64,000 bases of DNA from CAWAVN01 sp963825075 (GTDB lineage: Bacteria > Planctomycetota > Planctomycetia > Planctomycetales > Planctomycetaceae). Made by a program: the position numbers and the translations under genes. Location: contig CAWGRX010000030.1 of assembly GCA_963825075.1 (NCBI GenBank), positions 248,001 to 312,000 on the forward strand. The letters are read 5' to 3'. Under the pieces are notes generated by a model that saw only the letters and a program-made list of their open reading frames with translations, was not told the DNA's origin and searched no databases. Shown in pieces: positions 18,726 through 33,892 of this stretch (within the stretch, counting starts at the first letter, position 1; the number at the start of each line of letters is the position of its first letter).

Positions 18726-20111
18726 TTAATCTCGTTTGTTCCCGGCTTTCTTTCGGTTGCGGGCTTGATGTTCTAGGGCCTCCAGTTCCGTTTGTTGGCC
18801 CTCGTCGCCTTGGCGTTTCATCCAGGCCGCGAGCTGCCGCTGGTGTTCTGCTTTAACCTCCGCGTACTGGGGATCCTCCGCGAGGTTATGCCACTCGAAC
18901 GGATCGTTTTCCAAATCGTAAAGTTCCTCGGCGGGCCGGTGTCGATACCGTCTGACTTTCTCGGCCGCGTCCTTATCCGTTTTGGCTTTGTCCTTCCACG
19001 ACAAGAAGGGTTCACTGGTGGAGCAGACGTTCTGAAACGTGACTTCTGGCGTTAGATTTTTGATGTACTTATACCTCCGGCTCCGCACGGAGCGAATCCC
19101 GAAATAATCCGAGCCGCGGATGATCCCCCGCGTCGTCTGTAGGCCGAACACATAGTCTTTATGTTCTTTCGCTGCGCCCGTCAGCACCGGCAAGAGGCTT
19201 TTGCCTTCCAAGACCTCCGGAACCTTGCCGCCGGCGGCTTCGATATACGTGGGCAGCACATCGATGTATTCCACCAATGCGCCGTTGACGGTGCCGGGCG
19301 AAATCTTCCCTGGCCAGCGGGCAATGAGCGCGGTCTGCAGACCGGTGTCGTAGCAGGTCCACTTGCCGAACGGAAAACTCGACCCCTGCTCGGTGGTGAC
19401 GATGACCAGCGTATTCTCAGCCAAGTGATGTTTATTGAGCAGATCCAAAATCGTCCCCACCTGCCCATCGAAATAGGTAATCTCCGCGAGATAGCGGGAC
19501 ATGTTCTCGCGGGTCGTCGGCGTGTCCACAAAGTAGGGCGGGAGCTGGATTTTGTCTTGGGGATACTTCGAGGGATCGCCTTTATTCCACGGGGAATGCG
19601 GCTCGTTCGAGCAGGCAAACAAGCAGAAAGGCGTCTCTGACTTTTCGCATTCCCCGAAGAGCCTGTCGATCGCTTCGGGATCGGGATTATTGCCTTTGCC
19701 GGAATACTCGAAGTCAAATATGCTCCGCGGCTGGATATGCTTCTTGCCGCTAAGGGCTACGCGATAGCCAAGGGGTTTCAAGTATTGCACGACGCTCTTG
19801 GTGCCGTCCTTGACGAACGTATGATTGGGATAGGCCCCGCTTTTTACCGGGTAAAGGCCCGTATAGATGTTATGCCTTGTGGGGGAGCACATCGGAGCCG
19901 CCTGGAAGCAATGCGTAAACCGCATACCTTCGCTCGCGAAGCGGTCGATGTTCGGCGTATGCGCCTGGCCGCCATAACATCCCAAATCGCGGTGCGTGCA
20001 ATCATCGGCAATGATAAACACAAAATTGGGACGGGAGTTCTCCGCCCGGCTGATATGACAGAGAGAAAGACTTGCGGCGAATGCTGCAATCAGGATCGCA
20101 AAACGTATCAT
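18726..20111 (-). CDS. Sulfatase (Cys-type, formylglycine-dependent), exported
   Basis: A 461-residue sulfatase with a Sec signal peptide (FAILIAAFAASLSLCHISRA). The mature N-terminus NFVFIIADDCTH supplies the Asp pair for calcium. The formylglycine motif CSPTR is at residues 75-79, and Cys75 would be oxidised by a separate maturase. Further family signs are SGKKHIQ, PHSPWNKGD and VIVTTEQGSSFPFGKW. The closest look is to N-sulfoglucosamine sulfohydrolase-like exosulfatases (S1_8-like). It would remove sulfate from polysaccharides in the periplasm. It is convergent with the DUF6807 gene, and the C-terminus is Arg/Lys-rich. Confidence 0.92.
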   Translation of the reverse strand: MIRFAILIAAFAASLSLCHISRAENSRPNFVFIIADDCTHRDLGCYGGQAHTPNIDRFASEGMRFTHCFQAAPMCSPTRHNIYTGLYPVKSGAYPNHTFVKDGTKSVVQYLKPLGYRVALSGKKHIQPRSIFDFEYSGKGNNPDPEAIDRLFGECEKSETPFCLFACSNEPHSPWNKGDPSKYPQDKIQLPPYFVDTPTTRENMSRYLAEITYFDGQVGTILDLLNKHHLAENTLVIVTTEQGSSFPFGKWTCYDTGLQTALIARWPGKISPGTVNGALVEYIDVLPTYIEAAGGKVPEVLEGKSLLPVLTGAAKEHKDYVFGLQTTRGIIRGSDYFGIRSVRSRRYKYIKNLTPEVTFQNVCSTSEPFLSWKDKAKTDKDAAEKVRRYRHRPAEELYDLENDPFEWHNLAEDPQYAEVKAEHQRQLAAWMKRQGDEGQQTELEALEHQARNRKKAGNKRD

Positions 20112-20215
20112 GGGATTCTCCGAATCGTCGAGGCTACAGAAAGGCTATTTGGCCATTGTGTGCCGGGAGCCATCCGGTTGCAAGCAAGGACCGTTCGAGA
20201 AGACCTTCTCACTAT

Positions 20216-20384
20216 TAGCCGAAACGCGCGTACCGCCCGGTTATCCAATGAACCGGGGCTAGCGCCCTGCGGCTAATCAATCCGATAACCTGTGCAATTA
20301 TCAGCCGGAACGCGCTGGCGTTGGTTATCCGCGAGAACCGGGGCGGACCACCCTGCGGGCAGTGCCCCCCGGCGGCTAATCAAA
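20216..20384. repeat. Two copies of a GC-rich planctomycete-type intergenic repeat
   Basis: Between the sulfatase start and the gltD end (20112-20407) there is no gene. Two related units follow each other: one running to the GGCTAATCA at 20271-20279, and a longer one ending at 20382. Each has GCCG(A/G)AACGCGC near its left end, GGTTATCC in the middle, then AACCGGGGC and a GGCTAATCA end. The second unit shares a 24-base identical run with an inverted copy at 51190-51231. They can fold into GC-rich hairpins, and may act as terminators or be a small mobile palindromic element. Confidence 0.6.
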
Positions 20385-20407
20385 TGCGACTATGATTCCA
20401 CTGGCGA

Positions 20408-21892
20408 CTAGGGAAGTTGGGTGCTGCCCATCAGCCAGCGGTCGCATTCGCGGGCGGCACCGCGGCCTTCGTTGATGGCCCACACGATCAGGCTTTGTCC
20501 GCGCCGGCAATCGCCCGCCGCGAAAATGCCCTCGATGCTCGTGTGATACTTTTCAAACTCCGCTTTGTAGTTCGAGCGGATGTCTTGCTCGATCCCTAAC
20601 TGCTCGGCGATCAAGGTTTCCGGTCCCAAAAAACCCATCGCTAGCAAGACGAGGTCCGCATCCCAGACCTTCTCGGTGCCGGGAATCCGCGAGAACGGCG
20701 GCCCGCCTTCGGTGACGTGGTTCCAATCCACCTCGCAAGTTTTGAGGGCCGTAACGTGGCCGTTGTCGTCGCCGATGAACTCGATCGTCTCGATGCAGAA
20801 CTGCCGGGGGTCGTCGCCGAACTTGGCGGCAGCTTCGGCATGGCCGTAGTCCACGCGGAAAATCTTCGGCCACTGAGGCCAAGGGTTGTTTGGAGCGCGC
20901 TCGGCGGGAGGGCGGGGCACGATTTCGAAATTGGTCAGCGTCTTGCACCCGTGCCGCATCGAGGTGCCCAGGCAATCGGTCCCCGTGTCGCCGCCGCCGA
21001 TTACAATGACATGTTTGTCTTCCGCACTGGTATAGTGGCCGTTTCCCAATTTGCTGTCGAGCAAGCTTTTCGTGTTGGCGTGCAGAAACTCCATCGCAAA
21101 ATGCACGCCCCTTAACTCCCGGCCCGGAATCGGCAAATCCCGCGGGCGAGTGGCCCCGGTGCACAGCACGACCGCGTCGAAATCTTCCATCAATTTTTTG
21201 GCGGAGATGTCTTTGCCGATCTCGGTGTTGGTGACGAAGTTGACGCCTTCCTCGGCGAGCAAATTCACCCGCCGCTCGACGATCCATTTTTCGAGCTTCA
21301 TGTTGGGAATGCCGTACATCAGCAAACCGCCGATGCGGTCCGCGCGTTCAAACACGGTCACGGTATGCCCCGCCTGATTGAGCTGTGCCGCACACGCCAA
21401 TCCGGACGGTCCCGATCCCACCACAGCCACGGTTTTGCCCGTGCGGGTTTTGGGCGGCTGCGGTTTGATCCAGCCTTCCTCGAAAGCCTTATCGACGATG
21501 GAACACTCGATGTTCTTGATCGTCACCGGCGGTTCGATGATTCCCAAAACGCAAGACCCTTCGCACGGTGCCGGACACACCCGCCCGGTAAACTCCGGGA
21601 AGTTGTTGGTCTTGTGCAAGCGATCGATCGCCTCCCGCCATTGGTTGCGATAGATCAGATCGTTCCATTCGGGAATCAAGTTATTGACCGGGCAGCCGGA
21701 AGCCATATTGGCCATCAGATCGCCGGTATGACAGAAAGGCACGCCGCAATCCATGCATCTTGCGCCTTGCTCCCTGAGTTCCTTGACAGGCATATGCTCG
21801 TGGAACTCGTTCCAATCGAGAATCCGCAACAGAGGATCGCGCTCTCCGGGCGTTTGTCGTGTGTACTCCTTAAAACCAGTCGGCTTACCCAT
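20408..21892 (-). CDS. gltD: Glutamate synthase (NADPH) small subunit
   Basis: A 494-residue protein from the ATG at 21892. The N-terminus MGKPTGFKEY and the Cys-rich CMDCGVPFC and CPAPCEGSC segments bind the two low-potential 4Fe-4S clusters. An FAD-binding VVGSGPSGLACA follows, then RIGGLLMYGIP, and a second nucleotide site VIGGGDTGTD for NADPH. The C-terminal FAAGDCRRGQSL closes the FAD domain. The subunit passes electrons from NADPH to the large subunit, which makes two glutamates from glutamine and 2-oxoglutarate. gltB lies upstream on the same strand, separated by 116 bases that hold a long inverted repeat. Confidence 0.95.
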   Translation of the reverse strand: MGKPTGFKEYTRQTPGERDPLLRILDWNEFHEHMPVKELREQGARCMDCGVPFCHTGDLMANMASGCPVNNLIPEWNDLIYRNQWREAIDRLHKTNNFPEFTGRVCPAPCEGSCVLGIIEPPVTIKNIECSIVDKAFEEGWIKPQPPKTRTGKTVAVVGSGPSGLACAAQLNQAGHTVTVFERADRIGGLLMYGIPNMKLEKWIVERRVNLLAEEGVNFVTNTEIGKDISAKKLMEDFDAVVLCTGATRPRDLPIPGRELRGVHFAMEFLHANTKSLLDSKLGNGHYTSAEDKHVIVIGGGDTGTDCLGTSMRHGCKTLTNFEIVPRPPAERAPNNPWPQWPKIFRVDYGHAEAAAKFGDDPRQFCIETIEFIGDDNGHVTALKTCEVDWNHVTEGGPPFSRIPGTEKVWDADLVLLAMGFLGPETLIAEQLGIEQDIRSNYKAEFEKYHTSIEGIFAAGDCRRGQSLIVWAINEGRGAARECDRWLMGSTQLP

Positions 21893-21910
21893 AATGACGA
21901 ACCATCTCAA

Positions 21911-21986
21911 GTAGGGTCCGCTCTGCGGACCAAAAAACGATATTTAGGTTAAAATGACTTGGAATGGTCCGCAGAGCGGACCCTAC
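21911..21986. repeat. Perfect 22-base inverted repeat between gltB and gltD
   Basis: The arms are 21911-21932 and 21965-21986, exact reverse complements, with a 32-base AT-rich spacer (21933-21964). The outer arm begins GTAGGGTCCGCTCTGCGG. In the gltB-to-gltD transcript it would form a very stable stem just ahead of the gltD start at 21892. It could lower read-through, stabilise the gltB message end, or be a dispersed palindromic repeat. A related but degenerate CCGCTCAGCGG lies at 22005-22016, next to the gltB stop. Confidence 0.7.
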
Positions 21987-22008
21987 GAATTCTTAAGACA
22001 CAATCCGC

Positions 22009-26692
<4,684 letters not shown>

Positions 26693-26800
26693 CAGACCTT
26701 CAACGGACGGAACCCGGATCGAAATCCGGCCGGCTCCTTCCGCTTTTACGGGAGGAGTTTCAGAACGGCCTCCTGCCGGAAAATTCGTCTCATGCTCACT

Positions 26801-27778
26801 TCAAGAGACGGTTTGGCGCCGGGAGGGATGTCCCGAGGAATGGGTTTGGGAAGAAGGGGAATCGCCGGCGAGAGAATCCGGCTCTTCGTGCAGCAATTCG
26901 ACAAACTTGTTCGCGGCCGTGCTGAGCGTTTTGTGCCGTTTATGAACAATCCCCAAGGGACGCAACCAAAGCGGCCCCTCCGGGGGAGAATGATCCAAAG
27001 CCAAATGGACGGCCCACAGAGAGCCGCCTTCCCATTCGCGGCGGACCGTGGGGGCAGGCAACAAGGCAATCCCCGCACCGATTTCCACGGCGCGTTTGAT
27101 GTTCTCGATATTGTCGAACTCATGTACGACATGCACCGAAACCTTCGCCTGCTTTAGCCAACGGTCAATCTGGCGGCGAATGGTGAGCTCCGTGGTGAAG
27201 CCCACGAATTTCTCGCCGGTCATCTCGGCGACCGGGATCCACTCTTCGCCGGCGAGCCGATGCGAAGGGGAGACCACGAGCACCATTTCCTGTTCCAGCC
27301 AAGGGATGCAGCCAATTTCTCCCCCGTCCTTGGGAAACGAAACCAGCCCGATGTCCGCCGCATCCTGAAGCACCCGATCGTAAACCGCTTCAGGATGCAG
27401 ATATTCCAATTGCAACTCTGTTTCGGGATACCGTTCCTCGAATTGTTTCACATACGCATCCATTTGCAACAGTCCGACCGAGTAAATCGCCGCCACCCGA
27501 ACCCGGCCGGTGACCTGATCCCTGGCTTCGCGAACCTGGTCTTCGATCAGCCGAAAGCCCTCCAACAGCTCGCGGCAGCCTTCGTAATAGATTTTCCCCG
27601 CCGCGGTCAGTTCAAAGGGGCGTTTCGATCGGTCGATCAGTTGAGTTTCCAATCGCTTTTCCAATTGATGCACCGCCTGGCTCGCGGAGGATTGCGAGAC
27701 GTGATGCACCTCCGCCGCCTTGGAGAAGCTGCGGAGGCTGACCACCTCACAAAAAATCTCGACGTTCCGCAGGTGCAT
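26801..27778 (-). CDS. LysR-family transcriptional regulator
   Basis: A 325-residue LysR-type regulator. The N-terminal winged helix-turn-helix covers residues 1-60 (FCEVVSLRSFSKAAEVHHVSQ, SASQAVHQLEKRLETQLIDR). An effector-binding domain follows from about residue 90 (RVRVAAIYSVGLLQM, DIGLVSFPKDGG). It lies upstream of gltB on the same strand, with 108 bases between its stop and the gltB start. LysR proteins such as GltC control glutamate synthase in Bacillus, so control of gltB is a reasonable inference, but the family is broad. The upstream region has a small CGGTT/AACCG dyad at 27814-27832 that could be an operator. Confidence 0.9.
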   Translation of the reverse strand: MHLRNVEIFCEVVSLRSFSKAAEVHHVSQSSASQAVHQLEKRLETQLIDRSKRPFELTAAGKIYYEGCRELLEGFRLIEDQVREARDQVTGRVRVAAIYSVGLLQMDAYVKQFEERYPETELQLEYLHPEAVYDRVLQDAADIGLVSFPKDGGEIGCIPWLEQEMVLVVSPSHRLAGEEWIPVAEMTGEKFVGFTTELTIRRQIDRWLKQAKVSVHVVHEFDNIENIKRAVEIGAGIALLPAPTVRREWEGGSLWAVHLALDHSPPEGPLWLRPLGIVHKRHKTLSTAANKFVELLHEEPDSLAGDSPSSQTHSSGHPSRRQTVS

Positions 27779-27983
27779 CGCTGGAGTGTTGGATCAGGAA
27801 CCAGATTCTCTATCGGTTAAACTAATGAACCGACCAGATATGTATTGAAAAAAATGAAATCGCAGTGTACGGATCCCGGATGGCATTCGTCAAGAGTCTG
27901 AGGACGAAAAACCGTTCCCCCGGCATCGAACATTTTCTGCGAATATGTCCATCTCCGTATAATTGGTGGAAGCAAACCCAAAC

Positions 27984-28015
27984 AAAAAAACGCCCCGGAG
28001 GATACCTTCGGGGCG
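27984..28015 (-). terminator. Rho-independent terminator after rpsI
   Basis: On the minus strand, 35 bases after the rpsI stop, an 11-base-pair stem (one G-T wobble) with a 3-base loop is followed by seven Ts (27984-27990 on the plus strand read AAAAAAA). The stem core is CGCCCC/GGGGCG. This is a canonical intrinsic terminator for the rplM-rpsI transcript. Confidence 0.9.
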
Positions 28016-28050
28016 GTGAATCGAAACGGTTTTGTAAAACGAAAACTGGT

Positions 28051-28704
28051 TTAGCGTTTGGAGAATTGGAAGCTCTTGCGGGCTTTTTTGAATCCGTATT
28101 TTTTGCGTTCCACCATCCGGCCGTCGCGGGTGAGGTAGCCGCCTTCGGCGAGTTGATGGTGCAGATTGGCGTCGCGGGCTTGGAGTGCGCGGGCGATGCC
28201 CAGCACGATCGCCCCCGTTTGGCCGGTCGTTCCGCCGCCGTTCACGCGAACCCAAATATCCAAATTGCCTAGCATGTTGACGGCTTTCAGCGGCGCTTTG
28301 ACCATTTCCTGGTCGCGTTCCGTGGTGAGATAGTCGCCCAGTTGGCGACCGTTGATCGTGAGTTGACCGTTGCCGTCTTTCACCCGCACCCGCGCTACGG
28401 AAGTTTTTCGGCGGCCGGTTCCCATCGCGGTCCCGAAGCGGTCGATTTTTCCGCGAATGACCGGCTTGTAACTGAGAACCGCCTCCTCGGCCGGGGCACC
28501 TTCGCCGAGCGTCAATCCCTCCGCCAACGTGCTGGGCGTTTCCAGAGCCGGCTCTTCCGCCTCCGTCGGCGGCGTTTCGGCTGAGGGTTCCACCGGGGTG
28601 ACGCCGGGCGGATTGGGAGCGGCGGGAGAAACCGGAACGTCAACTTGTTCAGGCGGCAAAGCATCCTGTTCTTGATCGGGCGTGTCTTGGGGTTCGTCGG
28701 TCAT
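28051..28704 (-). CDS. rpsI: 30S ribosomal protein S9 with long N-terminal extension
   Basis: A 217-residue protein from the ATG at 28704 (GGATC upstream). Residues from about 94 on are the normal S9 core: GTGRRKTSVARVR, NGRQLGDYL, GGGTTGQTGAIVLGIARAL and the basic tail KKARKSFQFSKR that reaches the P-site tRNA. The first 90 or so residues are acidic and Pro/Glu/Ala-rich, low in complexity, and absent from ordinary S9 of about 130 residues. rplM lies 38 bases upstream, the conserved L13-S9 pairing, and a strong terminator follows. Confidence 0.95.
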   Translation of the reverse strand: MTDEPQDTPDQEQDALPPEQVDVPVSPAAPNPPGVTPVEPSAETPPTEAEEPALETPSTLAEGLTLGEGAPAEEAVLSYKPVIRGKIDRFGTAMGTGRRKTSVARVRVKDGNGQLTINGRQLGDYLTTERDQEMVKAPLKAVNMLGNLDIWVRVNGGGTTGQTGAIVLGIARALQARDANLHHQLAEGGYLTRDGRMVERKKYGFKKARKSFQFSKR

Positions 28705-28742
28705 AAAAAAGATCCGCTGTTTTGAAATGGGCTTTGGAATTC

Positions 28743-29201
28743 CTACAGATATTCGGGAAGTTCTTTGGGCTGCTGGGCCTGATGGGGGTGATGCGGCCCG
28801 ACATAGAGCTTCAGCTTTTTGAGCATCTCCCGGCCCAGTTTGTTCTTGGGCAGCATCCGGCGGACGGCTTCGGACAGGATGCGTTCGGGATGGCGTTCCC
28901 AGACCTCGGCCGCCGTATCGACTTTTCGGCCGCTGGGATACCCCGAATAGCGGTCGTAGATTTTTTCCTGCATTTTCACGGTGAACTGCGGGTGCGTGGG
29001 ATGAGCGACCCCCGCCCCGCTGAACCGCACCAATTCCGCATTCACCACGATCACACAGTCCCCGCAATCGACGTGGGGCGTGTAGGTGGGCTTATGTTTT
29101 CCCATGAGAATCGTCGCCAGGCGGGTCGCAAACCGCCCGACAATCTGGCCGCTCCCATCCACCACGTACCAATCCGGCCGCGTGGTTTCTTTTTTTGCCA
29201 T
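28743..29201 (-). CDS. rplM: 50S ribosomal protein L13
   Basis: A 152-residue protein from the ATG at 29201 (MAKKETTRPDWYVVDG); an in-frame upstream codon at 29237 would add an atypical leader. Family features are GRFATRLATILMGKHKP, DCGDCVIVVNA and RRMLPKNKLGREMLKKLKLY. It binds 23S rRNA early in large-subunit assembly. It is first of the L13-S9 operon. Confidence 0.96.
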   Translation of the reverse strand: MAKKETTRPDWYVVDGSGQIVGRFATRLATILMGKHKPTYTPHVDCGDCVIVVNAELVRFSGAGVAHPTHPQFTVKMQEKIYDRYSGYPSGRKVDTAAEVWERHPERILSEAVRRMLPKNKLGREMLKKLKLYVGPHHPHQAQQPKELPEYL

Positions 29202-29520
29202 GTAAGACTTGGGTAAGGCAGGCATGCTGAACTTCACCTTGCTTCAACGAATAAAGCCAATCAAAACTCGGCCGATTCCCACAAATGGTCACCACCGTGT
29301 TTGCGCACTTTTGCAAAGGGAAAAGCTTAGCGAGTTTGCGCGGGGCCATCAATGCAGCCAGCCTAGAATTTTACAATTTGACCCGCTTTGCGGGAATGAC
29401 TCATGGCCAAGCACCAAGGGCCGTTTTCAGAGACCGTCAGGACGTTCAATTATCCAAACGCGTTACCGCTCCTGCCATTGGTCATAGGGGACCAATCTTC
29501 GGTCGGTGCCCGGTCATTGG
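29202..29520. other. Intergenic region between aspS and rplM
   Basis: There is no gene here. It should hold the promoter and leader of rplM-rpsI (minus strand), but no clear -35/-10 pair could be chosen. Its left-hand end (about 29476-29526) is a repeat built from the motif ATGACCAATGACC on the minus strand; the same motif returns at 63895. The repeat starts exactly at the aspS stop codon. Confidence 0.5.
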
Positions 29521-31306
<1,786 letters not shown>

Positions 31307-31531
31307 CGGGACTAACCCTCATCAAAGTTTTTTAGTGCCGATTCAGCCGGTCGTCGGCTGGAAAGGGCGTCATTATAGAAGACACGCCGCCCGCCGCAAT
31401 GTTCAGTCGGAGAACGTTCGGAGCGAGCGTTTGAACCATGCGTTGCATGGCGTTCTCGGCAGGCCTAAAATGCAAAAAGACATCGTCTTTTACCAATTCT
31501 TTTACAATATCCGCTCGTGTGGGCCTCGGCT

Positions 31532-32017
31532 ATGGACTTTAACGAACGATTGCAAAAAGCCATCACCCGCGGGGAGAAAACCCGCGATGCCAAGGCTCGC
31601 GAGCAGGCTGAACGCGCCCTGAGCGAAGAAGAACTCAAGAATTTGCATTCGCAATACCGGTTGGAGTTGTCGGAATACATCGAAAGCTGCCTGAGAAAAC
31701 TGGCCGACCATTTCCCCGGTTTTCAATATCAAACCGTGATCAGCGAAGACGGCTGGGGGGCGAAAGTCACCCGCGACGACCTCAATCTGGGACCGAACCG
31801 CGGGGCGGGCAATCTCTTCAGCCGATTTGAACTTTTGATCCGCCCGTTCAGTTCGACCCACATCGTCGAACTGGTCGCTAAGGGCACGATCCACAACAAG
31901 GAAGCCGTCAACAATTCCCAGTTCCAATTCCTTTCGGAAGTCGATCTGGAATCCCTGCGGGCAATGATCGACCAGCGCGTCCTCGACTACGCCGAACTCT
32001 ACGCCGCCAAGACGTGA
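31532..32017 (+). CDS. Hypothetical protein
   Basis: A 161-residue soluble protein from the ATG at 31532. The N-terminal 55 residues are charged helix (FNERLQKAITRGEKTRDAKA), followed by a mixed alpha/beta part with FQYQTVISEDGWGAKVTRDDL and FSRFELLIRPFSSTHIVELVAKG. No family was recognised, and there is no signal peptide or metal motif. It is divergent from aspS and 109 bases upstream of the second GntP-type permease. Confidence 0.7.
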   Translation: MDFNERLQKAITRGEKTRDAKAREQAERALSEEELKNLHSQYRLELSEYIESCLRKLADHFPGFQYQTVISEDGWGAKVTRDDLNLGPNRGAGNLFSRFELLIRPFSSTHIVELVAKGTIHNKEAVNNSQFQFLSEVDLESLRAMIDQRVLDYAELYAAKT

Positions 32018-32126
32018 TTCTGAAAAATTTGTAAAGCCAAGGCGCATAGGCAACTTCCACGATTTGTCGCTCCGCCGCGGTGCCGCCCCAGCGTCCGAAA
32101 ACCGAAAACCCAAAACCGAGGCAACG

Positions 32127-33869
32127 ATGATTTCAACTTGGGCAACCGTCGGGATTTTGGCGGCGGGGATGACGGTGGTCATCGGCGGGATTCTGGTTCT
32201 CAGGCTGCATGCCTTCCTGGCTTTGATCTTCGGTGCGCTGTTGGTCAGCGCCCTGACGCCCCAAGCCGCCGTCGTGAACCATGCCGTCCAGCGCGATGGG
32301 TTTTCGATCGTAGGGGCCGAGGATTATCAGGCCTACTTCACCTCGGCAGGTGAATCGATTACACGCATCGATGGCACGTTCGGGAAAGGACAAATCCTTG
32401 CCAAGCTGGGGCCAAAGCAATCGACCCCTGTCGGGCGGGAGTTGATGCTGGTCTCCCTTCCCCACCTCGAAGACCTGGGGCGGTTTCGCGTGGCAGAGAT
32501 GGTAAAAGCCGGGCAGCAGGAGACTTCCAAACGGCGGGACACCTTGGCCATCCTGAACCCGATTGACGAAAAGGCCCAGAGTCTCAGCGAAATCCCGGCG
32601 GATGCAGTGGCGATTGATCCCGCCGCCCTCACGGCCGCGAAAAGCCTGGGCAATTCCACGATTGGCCAGCGGGTGGCGGCGGGCTTTGGGAGGACCTGTG
32701 CGAACATCGGCATCTTGATTGCTATGGCGTCCATCATCGGCAAATGCCTGCTGGACAGCGGGGCCGCCGATCGCATCGTGCGAACCGCCCTCGGCTGGTG
32801 GGGCGAGGGCGGGGCGCCTTTCGCATTTTTATTCAGTGGGTTTTTGCTGGGTATCCCCGTGTTTTTCGACACGGTGTTCTACCTGATGATTCCCTTGGGC
32901 AAAGCCCTTCAGATGCAGACCAAGCGGAATTATCTGCTGTATGTGCTCAGCATCGTAGCCGGGGCGACGATGGCCCATTCGCTCGTGCCGCCCACGCCCG
33001 GCCCGCTGTTGGTGGCTGAGCAGTTAGGGATTGATGTGGGCGTGATGATTCTCGCAGGCGGGATCGTTGGCTTCTTCGCGGCAGGGTTCGGCTATTTCTA
33101 TGCGACCTTCGCCAACCGGATTTGGGAACTGCCGGTCCGCGAATCGCCCGACTTTTCGCTGAAGGATTTGGAAGCCGTCGCCCAGCGGGACATCAGCGAA
33201 CTCCCCCCGTTTTGGCTCGCCCTCACGCCGATTTTATTGCCGGTCGTACTGATCGGAGGATATACCATATTAAGCCCCGTGCTGCCCGCCGGCTTCTGGA
33301 AAAAAACCGCCGCCACGCTGGGGGACAAGAACATCGCCCTCGTCCTCTCCGGGATTATCGCGATGCTGATGCTGGCCTGGCAGAAGCGTTCCAGTTGGAA
33401 AGACCTCGCCGACCCGCTGCAAGCGGCGCTCGCCAGCGGGGGCGTAATTATCCTCATCACCGCAGCCGGCGGCGCGTTTGGAAACGTGCTGCAACAAACG
33501 GGCGTTTCGGGATTGATCGGGCAACTCTCGACGACCGAACCGAGCACGGTTGTGCTGTTGGCGTTCGCCATCACGACGGCGATTCGCACCGCCCAAGGCT
33601 CGGCCACCGTCGCCATGATTACCGCCGTGGGCATTCTCGGCGGCATGAGCGCGGACCTCAGCTTTCATCCGGTGTATCTCGCGCTCGCCATCGGCTGCGG
33701 CTCAAAACCCATTGCCTGGATGAACGACAGCGGCTTTTGGGTCATCACCAAAATGAGCGGCATGAGCGAAGCCGAGGGCCTGAAATACGTCACCCCCATG
33801 ACCACCTGCATGGGCATCGTCGGGTTAATCGTCACCCTGATCGGCGTCAACCTCTATCCCAACTTCTAG
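32127..33869 (+). CDS. GntP-family permease with large insertion after helix 2
   Basis: A 580-residue paralogue of the permease at 16090, starting at the ATG at 32127. Shared motifs include LLDSGAADRIVRTAL, GIPVFFDTVFYL, SLVPPTPGPLLVAEQLG, IRTAQGSATVAMIT and AWMNDSGFWVITKM. It lacks the coiled coil of the first permease. It instead carries about 130 residues (48-178) between the second membrane helix and the GQRVAAGFGRTCANIGILIA helix. This insert is soluble and mixed alpha/beta (FSIVGAEDYQAYFTSAG, PVGRELMLVSLPHLED). By family it should import a sugar acid with protons. No catabolic gene adjoins it. Confidence 0.85.
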   Translation: MISTWATVGILAAGMTVVIGGILVLRLHAFLALIFGALLVSALTPQAAVVNHAVQRDGFSIVGAEDYQAYFTSAGESITRIDGTFGKGQILAKLGPKQSTPVGRELMLVSLPHLEDLGRFRVAEMVKAGQQETSKRRDTLAILNPIDEKAQSLSEIPADAVAIDPAALTAAKSLGNSTIGQRVAAGFGRTCANIGILIAMASIIGKCLLDSGAADRIVRTALGWWGEGGAPFAFLFSGFLLGIPVFFDTVFYLMIPLGKALQMQTKRNYLLYVLSIVAGATMAHSLVPPTPGPLLVAEQLGIDVGVMILAGGIVGFFAAGFGYFYATFANRIWELPVRESPDFSLKDLEAVAQRDISELPPFWLALTPILLPVVLIGGYTILSPVLPAGFWKKTAATLGDKNIALVLSGIIAMLMLAWQKRSSWKDLADPLQAALASGGVIILITAAGGAFGNVLQQTGVSGLIGQLSTTEPSTVVLLAFAITTAIRTAQGSATVAMITAVGILGGMSADLSFHPVYLALAIGCGSKPIAWMNDSGFWVITKMSGMSEAEGLKYVTPMTTCMGIVGLIVTLIGVNLYPNF

Positions 33870-33892
33870 CGCCCGCCATCAACCAAAGAATC

